A stretch of DNA of 24,581 nt from Hofstenia miamia. Lineage: Eukaryota > Xenacoelomorpha > Acoela. The stretch is taken from contig SCFE01000063.1 in NCBI GenBank assembly GCA_004352715.1, forward strand, positions 774,494 to 799,074, read 5' to 3'. Below are positions 18,925 through 24,581 of this stretch, piece by piece. The stretch's first letter is position 1. The number at the start of each line of letters is the position of its first letter. The translations under genes were made by a program, and so were the position numbers. The notes below the pieces were generated by a model that saw nothing but the letters and a program-made list of their open reading frames with translations, did no database searches and had not been told where the DNA came from.

Positions 18925-20091
18925 GGCTGTTGAATAAATAAATACTACCACTTTTGGTAAAGACTGCAACCTGAAGAACAAAAGTTTTATTCCACTTTCC
19001 ATATCGTAAATATAAAATCGTCTTAATACAACGAAAATGTGAAAAACAACGAAAATACATAATATACAGCTGAAAGAAAAGATATAACAAACTAGGCACA
19101 AATGGGTATTGGGTATGATAGCCGCCTGCTATAAGTTCATAGTTTTTTTAATGTCAGCTTTGAGAATTGCATAGAATTCCGTCTTACTGCTTCCCACAAC
19201 TCATCGATGTTTTTCGGTCTTTGGTACTTATTTGAAGTACAAACTCATTTTCATTATTTCCCATATTCCTTCTATTAAGTTCACATCAAGGCTTTTGCTT
19301 GACCAATCATGGACAACGTTAAAAGCCCTCGCACTGACTGACTGCTTTTTCGAGGATGGTCTTCAAAATGGCAATGCGCATTGTAGTGCTGGAAGAAGTT
19401 ATTCATAACATTGACTGTTATGAGCCTCTTTTTGGAATTTCGATGTATTGAACAGATTCGACCGACAGTAACACTTCTCACCGTACTGAGGTCCCGTTTA
19501 CTTCCCATGCCATAATACTGACGCCACCGTGTTTTATTGACTTAGTTTATACTGCGGATTTAAGACAGTACTTGATGATCTTCTGCACAAAATTACGTAG
19601 CTGAAAGTCGACTCCTTAGTCCACTTTTGTACTGCTCAAAAGACCAGTTAATTCTCTTCTTTGTGAAAGCAGGTACCGCATGAAACTGCTTTGTCCGTAA
19701 GGCTGGCTTGCGGCAGAGTACATAATCATGATCAGTTTGGAACGTGAATGTCCAGAAGTTTTGTTTAGTCTACCACTTCTTAGGAATTCCCCAGCATGGC
19801 CGTATATTTAAAACTTCTTTATAACTGCATGAAAATTTGTTTTTGAGACAATTAATTGCTCGGAAATTGCTCGCTTTGAATAATTCTGCAAATAAAGACG
19901 AACGATTCGTTCAGGCAAATCAACAGAAAGCATAAAGTACACATCGGGAACGTTAGTGCGGTAAAACGTGGTGCGCGTGTGCATATAAATAGGTTTCGTT
20001 GAATACTTAACATATAATATTATGCTGGAACACGCAATGGTGTTTCGCAGTTAATTTTCTACAAGTGGTCCAAGACTTTTGTATGTGCCTG
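18925..20091 (-). mobile_element. degenerate Tc1-like (DD34E) transposon, minus strand
   Basis: This span contains a complete but broken Tc1-type transposase on the minus strand plus short flanks. On the 5' side (20062-20081) the plus strand reads CAAGTGGTCCAAGACTTTTG, close to the internal part of common Tc1-like terminal repeats. At the other end, 18944-18953 shares ACCACTT and neighbouring A-runs with the inverted counterpart, about 11 of 19 positions. The ends are approximate and TA target sites were not proven. At about 1.17 kb the length is within the range for Tc1-like elements. Confidence 0.65.
19107..19933 (-). pseudogene. broken Tc1-like DD34E transposase
   Basis: Starts at the ATG at 19933-19931. 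In order on the minus strand: an N-terminal helix-turn-helix (RIVRLYLQNYSKRAISEQL), an in-frame TAA at 19808-19810, a GRP-like box (SGRLNKT), a linker ending INWSFEQY, the first catalytic block reading TKES where the family has DES (Lys at 19615-19617), NPQY and KHGG followed by MAW, the second catalytic block reading HYNA instead of QDNA (Tyr at 19383-19385), DVNLIEGIW with the catalytic Glu at 19270-19272, and a C-terminal AGGYHTQY. The blocks sit in different frames, implying at least five frameshifts plus stops. A CAGT unit present three times in tandem on the coding strand (plus 19333-19344) lies between the second Asp position and the Glu. Discounting two units gives exactly 34 intervening residues, as in DD34E. 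Both catalytic Asp residues are lost. Confidence 0.85.
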
Positions 20092-20370
20092 AATTGGTTC
20101 CATTCCCAAAATTTCGGAGTAATTTTTAAATTCTGATATTCTTCAACAATAATGAACGTTATTTATCCCAATACTTAGCTTAAAACGGTGGTAAATGATA
20201 CGTCTTGTAGGCTAATTTAAGACTTTTGCTCGTTTCTACAATATACTCATATACATTTAACATCATATAATTGAGAACGATTCCAATTGAATGTGTCAAA
20301 GGAATTGACATTTTTTAGGCTGTCACAGTTCGTGGAATTGTTCTGTGTGTTGTCGTATTTCCATTATTAA

Positions 20371-20631
20371 GCGAACTGTATCCAGTTAACGACTTTATTT
20401 GTCTACTGCAAAGAAAGTCAAGTCTACTCGCAAAGACCTTCTACGATTACCGTTCTAAAGGAAATGATTCAAAGGTTTCTTAATAATATAAACAAATATC
20501 AATTGATTGACGCAGTTGAAAATTTTAATCCCAGGTTGAATGCTGTCTTTCAAAATAATGCAAGCCATTTAGAAGACTTAATGTGGTGGACATTAAAAGT
20601 CAATTTTTATTTGTTCACTTCATGTCCCTAA
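20371..20631 (+). pseudogene. mariner-type transposase, C-terminal fragment
   Basis: An 86-codon open frame without an ATG, ending in TAA at 20629-20631. It matches the C-terminal pattern of mariner-related DDE transposases: an E-S-x-V-Y segment (ESQVYSQRPSTI), then LKEMIQRFLNNI, a helix ending AVENFNPRLNAV, and HLEDL where the family usually has a Gly-Gly-His-Phe/Leu-Glu motif. The preceding SPDLNP-type catalytic block is not recognisable. Strand, order and the length missing between them fit this being the other half of the element whose N-terminus is at 18450-18734, split by the Tc1-like insertion. Confidence 0.55.
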
Positions 20632-21083
20632 TTTTTACAACATATTTGTTTGATAACCAAAATTGCATTTTAAATTTCATAGCTACTTTATAGTCTACCT
20701 GTATTGTTTGCAGTCTCTAATTTGTTTGGTGAATCCTTTTTGTTTCGAAGCGAAGAATGTGATTATTGTAGGGCCACAAAACTGAAATATTTTGTGATAT
20801 ACTTTATTTCAAATACTTGGACAAAATTTAAATCAAAGCGCTACTTGCAAAAACATATTGCATCATTTCGTTTTTTTGTATTCTGAATCGTCAGGCCTTG
20901 GTGCAACATAAAATTAAAATCTTGATAACATTTTAATTTAGGGAATGTAAAAGTTCCCATCAACCCTTTCGTCTTTATGTGTTGAACTTGATGATACCAA
21001 ACAAAAAATTGAAAAATGTTGAGGTAAATGACAGAAAGGATACGAGCAAAAAGTTATAAACCATTGTGATACTTAAACGTGCA
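20632..21083. other. AT-rich sequence between transposon remnants
   Basis: A 60-codon open frame at 20704-20886 has no recognised motif. The rest is non-coding in all frames by eye. It may include the decayed 3' end of the mariner-type element and the body of the element whose C-terminus follows. Confidence 0.45.
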
Positions 21084-21206
21084 ATGATTCAAATTTGGCG
21101 CGCTTTTGAGGCTGAGTGATGTAAAAACTTGATGTATGGCCTTCCAAAAAGAGCTCAAGCAATTATCGATAATGAAGGTCATAGAATAAGCAAACGTGAC
21201 TGCTAA
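21084..21206 (+). pseudogene. third Tc1-like transposase scrap (C-terminus)
   Basis: One frame reads MIQIWRAFEAE, then an in-frame TGA (21117-21119), then LMYGLPKRAQAIIDNEGH, ending at a TAA at 21204-21206. This is the C-terminal signature of Tc1/Tc3-type transposases, in which a Trp-containing helix is followed by Ser-Met-Pro-x-Arg and a valine/isoleucine-rich helix ending at a Gly. It differs from the C-terminus of the minus-strand element at 19107-19933, so it is a separate insertion. No upstream catalytic blocks were found. Confidence 0.55.
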
Positions 21207-21368
21207 AATCTCAAAAAAACTCCCAATATTATCGTTATCATTGTAAATAAACATAATTTACTAATATATTGATATATCTCAACTTATTTGCCATCCATAT
21301 GCTTGTATCAAGAACCGATCGAACCTTATGACGCAGTCTTTAGTTCGACTTTAAGGATTTTCGGATAG

Positions 21369-21726
21369 ATTCAGCTGACAGACATTTCAGTACTATTCAG
21401 GGTATTAGAAAAAGTATCAAACGGAATAATTAATGACCTTATGTACAAATATCAGGACCTCAAATTTAAAAAAGAACAGTTTGATGTAGAACAAGTAATT
21501 GATGCAATCATTCAAGAATCTCGCCAAATGTTCAAAGTTGAATAATTTTCAGAATTCAGAACATTGTGCTTTAAATTTAGACTTCAAAACTTTAACCGAA
21601 TTAAGTAAATCTAAATTGTAAGAGAGATTGGAGATATTGCACAAAATATCTTCAGGAGTTGTTCTCAACATTCTGGCAAGTAATAAGAAAAAACTGTGTC
21701 AACCGGAGATTTATGATTTCACATAG
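21369..21726 (+). pseudogene. unidentified broken coding-like block
   Basis: Two consecutive frames look protein-like although neither begins with ATG. The first (21369-21545, 58 codons before TAA) contains INDLMYKYQDLKFKKEQFD and EQVIDAIIQESRQMF. The second, shifted by one base (21553-21726), contains DFKTLTELSKSKL, an in-frame TAA at 21619-21621, and ISSGVVLNILASNKKKL. The charged, helix-forming composition differs from random AT-rich translation. It may be a gag-like or transposon-derived fragment or a degraded host exon. No family was recognised. Confidence 0.35.
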
Positions 21727-23124
21727 TATGTTTATTGTAGATCTAAACATTCCTTCATATGAGGTGATTCCGATCATAACTTTTTAAAAATATTTCAGCA
21801 TGTGTATACGACCATGAATAAACAGATGGTGTTATTTCTCTTAATGATAAAAATCTATAGTTTGAACGCTATTCCAACTCGGCTTCTTCTGTTAAAAATC
21901 GGATGCTAAAAAATCGCTAATGTGAACGAAAATAATTGCATTTTCGACTAAAATCTGCTGATAAACGCTGTAATGGGAACACACCTTTAGATAATCTTTG
22001 AACTTTGATCCACTATATTTATTAATGAATAGAAACTAAGTTTTAACTAACACTATAATCTTTAATAAAGACTAGGTTACAAAATGAACTAAGTTCGCAC
22101 TAGACTGCGATTCCATTGGGTGACGCAATATCTCTATTTTTGAAACAATTTTTTGCATTTTACAGGTTGATACAATTCAATTGTTTTAAGACAATTTAAG
22201 ATGCAATGGTAACAAACAGCAGCAATTGAAAATCTCGATATTAAAGACTGAAGTGTAAAAATAAACATTAACTATGAAACGTAGGGAATACTATCTAATG
22301 GAACATAGAATAAACCAATATTTCACGACACCTGCCAATGCGGTGACTCAACCCATCTTTCAAATCATTAACTCTGCACGATTGGTAAAATAAATATATA
22401 TTTCAAATCTTTAACTAAGACATTCAAAATTCTCATGCTGATAGATTTATTACGAAAGACTAAATGTTTATTTAATAGATGTGCAAGGCGGAAGCAAAAG
22501 CACAACCAAGGGGCACAGGAGGAACGTGCAGCCCTCCTAAATTTTTAATTGAATACAAACTAAGAATCAAAACCATTTCAATACATATCCTAAACTGGTT
22601 GACGGAACAATTAACACTGTGGGCAACTAATAATAATTAGTATATATATATATACATGAATGAAATGCAGTATAACTAGGTCCCTAACCGTATACCTAAC
22701 CTAAGTTGAAGGGATCATGCCAACCAAGTTTCCCCCATCTGGGTACCCTTTAACTACGTAAACGAATTTAGAAACACATACTTTATATAAAATACAAAAG
22801 TCGAGATAAAAATTAAAAAACGAATTTACTGAGAATAAACTGATGACAAACAAAATGAACAAACTCCACATAATTATAAAAAATAAAACAGGTAATCATT
22901 AACAAAATTATACCGTAGAAAATATAGGCAAACATCTGACAGGTACAATTTCGGTCTTCTGCTACTCTAATCTTACCGCGATATTTAGCAAAAATTTAAA
23001 ACTAAAAATATAGCACCATTGTCAGTTCGTCAAATTATCAATTGAAATAAAATGGCAAGATTAATATTGAAATGGGACTAAAGATAAAGTAATTAGAGAA
23101 TTGAATGTCTTTATGCCACACGCA
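21727..23124. other. AT-rich non-coding stretch, possibly including an LTR
   Basis: No coding sequence seen on either strand. If the minus-strand block to the right is the 3' end of an LTR retroelement, its 3' LTR would begin at 23124 with TG and run leftward. On the minus strand a TATA-like TTTTATATAAAG lies at about 22778-22789. The left boundary could not be defined and no second LTR lies in the window. A (TA)n run lies at 22641-22654. Confidence 0.35.
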
Positions 23125-23130
23125 CCCCCC
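23125..23130 (-). promoter_or_regulatory. candidate polypurine tract
   Basis: On the minus strand six G (reading AGGGGGGTG) stand 17 bases after the last stop codon of the coding-like block (23148-23150) and are followed at once by TG. In LTR retroelements a polypurine tract sits between the last gene and the 3' LTR, which usually starts with TG. The tract is short, so this is suggestive only. Confidence 0.3.
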
Positions 23131-23147
23131 TAAACTGGTCTATAGTT

Positions 23148-24581
23148 TTAGCCCAGCAATTCCACACTGTCCTGTTCGATAAGAGATTTAGCTTGTTTAA
23201 TTAGGGAGATAGCTTGAGGATCGTTCTAAGAGAGAATGTCCGAGTTCTGCATGTAGTGGGTTGCATAGCATAAGGCTTCCAATTGTGTGCTGACCTTTTT
23301 AGCGAATTTGTAAAATTTTGGTTTTTTCGTACTATCAGAAATAGTAAGTGTGTTTCGTAAACTGTTGAGTTTTCTTGTAAACAAGTTGTAAAACTTAAAA
23401 TGTAAGCGAAAACCTTTAATAGCAATGTGGAGTGTTATCTGGGGCATCAATATTAGATGCATGAGTTTCTTCTTCTGAAATGTTAGTGTTTGGGTAAATG
23501 TATTTATAAAAATTTAATAAGTTGGAGTGGCTCTTTACCTCATTTGAGGGAGAAAATTGATTTATTATTAGTAACGATTTCTTATGTCATTAACTCAGGC
23601 TCTGAGATATTTGCACGCATTATCGTTATAATTTCAATTCGTTTAGAAATGTCGTAATATTGGAGAGTTTCTTGAATGAAATTCACCATATGAAGTCTCC
23701 AATGCCTGAGAATAAAATAAGGGTTTGATTGGGTAGCTTGGCAATACTTGATTTGACGTAATCGATTTGTTTGGCAATAGGTTTACTTTGCAGGAGATGT
23801 GTTCTAACAGAACGTGAAAATCACAGTACAGTCTCGATGCGTCGTCTTCCTTAAGCATTTTTGATCTGCTTTGTTTATATCAATCTGAGTTGATAGTCTT
23901 TATCTAGTCTCCAATGTTTGGTATCAGCTAATGGAGTGTTGATTCTGCAGTTTTTCATATGTTTTGAGTGCCATGCAGGTTGTATTACTGCGGTATGAAT
24001 GAGCAGTGGGTGAATACAATAGTTGTTCTCTGTTGCTACACATTCTTCGAGTGAGATTTCGTTCATTGGCGTAAGTTCTAACCAAGCCTGTCCGCGAACT
24101 ATGAGCTCCCATAGGGAATCTGACGGTAAGTTTGGGCGGAATATTGCTGTTTTCTTCTGATATTCGAAAGGTTGTACATTCAACGTTAAGCGCTAATTGT
24201 GAGTGCATTTTTAGTAATGTTGATAATTGACTTTTTGTCCAACTTTCTGTAAAGAAAATGTTCATTGCTAATTGTGAGTGCATTTTTAGTAATGTTGATA
24301 ATTGACTTTTTGTCCAACTTTCTGTAAAGAAAATGTTCATTAACACTATTGCGGCTCGACGTTGTGAAGAATGTTTTCTTCATTCTCTGGCAAGCTAAAT
24401 AAATAGTTTAATTTGAGATCCCAATTTTCGGGATTTGTTTGTGTTGTAGTGCACACACTGTGGGGAGGCATAGTCCGTAAAGGATTTATGACAACCTTAG
24501 GATATGTCACCGAACTATCAAATTGTTGCTCAGGAACATCGTCTAGCTCAGACAATGTTGAGGTAAGTAGTGTATATAAGG
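23148..24581 (-). pseudogene. multiply frameshifted coding-like block, possibly an LTR retroelement 3' end
   Basis: On the minus strand, protein-like segments follow one another in changing frames. They are: an open frame from the window edge to TAG at 24346; the duplicated segment 24192-24341; a segment within 23875-24183 with several Trp and Cys; one around 23690-23815 ending near FSGIGDF; one ending at TAA 23582-23584; one ending at TAA 23416-23418; and one from 23462 interrupted by TAG at about 23226 and ending at 23148-23150. The terminal part is helix-rich and acidic (NDPQAISLIKQAKSLIEQ). The G-rich tract 17 bases beyond the stop suggests a retroelement, with this as its last gene. No reverse transcriptase, integrase or protease motif is visible, and no family was recognised. 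The block continues beyond the right edge and cannot be functional as it stands. Confidence 0.4.
24192..24341 (-). repeat. exact 75-bp tandem duplication (two copies)
   Basis: Bases 24192-24266 and 24267-24341 are identical. The unit is 75 bases, exactly 25 codons, so it keeps the minus-strand reading frame and duplicates a 25-residue segment in the coding-like block. Complete identity indicates a recent duplication or an assembly artefact. Confidence 0.95.

Noticed and set aside
18911-19101. Minus-strand open frames of 61-62 codons rich in Phe and Tyr
   Set aside because: They lie beyond the transposase C-terminus in the 3' part of the Tc1-like element and are incidental.
23924-24346. 140-codon minus-strand open frame taken as a single intact gene
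   Set aside because: Part of its length comes from the 75-bp duplication, and over 23924-24183 the alternative frame has more protein-like sequence (several Trp and Cys). It is more likely a piece of a frameshifted block.
1-24581. CRISPR arrays, bacterial operons, ribosome binding sites, rRNA genes
   Set aside because: Nothing of these kinds was seen; all evidence is for a eukaryotic nuclear genome.

Overview
The window is animal genomic DNA, AT-rich and mostly non-coding, with one convincing host gene and a set of decayed transposable elements. The gene is a tandem-RRM RNA-binding protein of the RBMS family (vertebrate RBMS1-3, Drosophila shep, C. elegans sup-26). Together with Tc1/mariner and hAT remnants and long AT-rich flanks this points to an invertebrate, probably an ecdysozoan and possibly a nematode. 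The species cannot be told from the sequence.

Layout. 1-14188 is non-coding DNA 5' of the gene: intergenic sequence, long introns or both. It holds an (AT)n microsatellite at the left edge, a fold-back, three degenerate 30-bp repeats, and a run of N flanked by two identical 143-bp copies that looks like an unmerged contig overlap. It also holds a 149-bp hAT-like element, a dense cluster of CAAGTA hexamers, a possible micro-exon, and two inverted copies of one hAT-type MITE family (8489-8800 and 11923-12251). Each MITE copy is flanked by an 8-bp target duplication with a single mismatch. 14189-15409 is the RBMS-family coding region in one uninterrupted exon, preceded by a splice-acceptor-like sequence and followed by a 3' UTR with an AATAAA about 430 bases after the stop. 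15860-18440 is non-coding. 18450-20631 is best read as one transposon inside another. A minus-strand Tc1-like DD34E element (about 18925-20091) lies between the N-terminal and C-terminal coding remnants of a plus-strand mariner-type element. A third Tc1-like C-terminal scrap follows at 21084-21206, then an unidentified broken coding-like block at 21369-21726. From 23148 to the right edge the minus strand carries a multiply frameshifted coding-like block containing an exact in-frame 75-bp tandem duplication. It ends 17 bases from a G-rich tract resembling a polypurine tract, so it may be the 3' end of an LTR retroelement, though no family was recognised.

Only the RBMS-family gene appears functional. 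The other coding traces are pseudogenes. The nearby non-coding sequence may carry its regulatory elements, but that is inference. No structural RNA gene, CRISPR array or bacterial-type operon was found.
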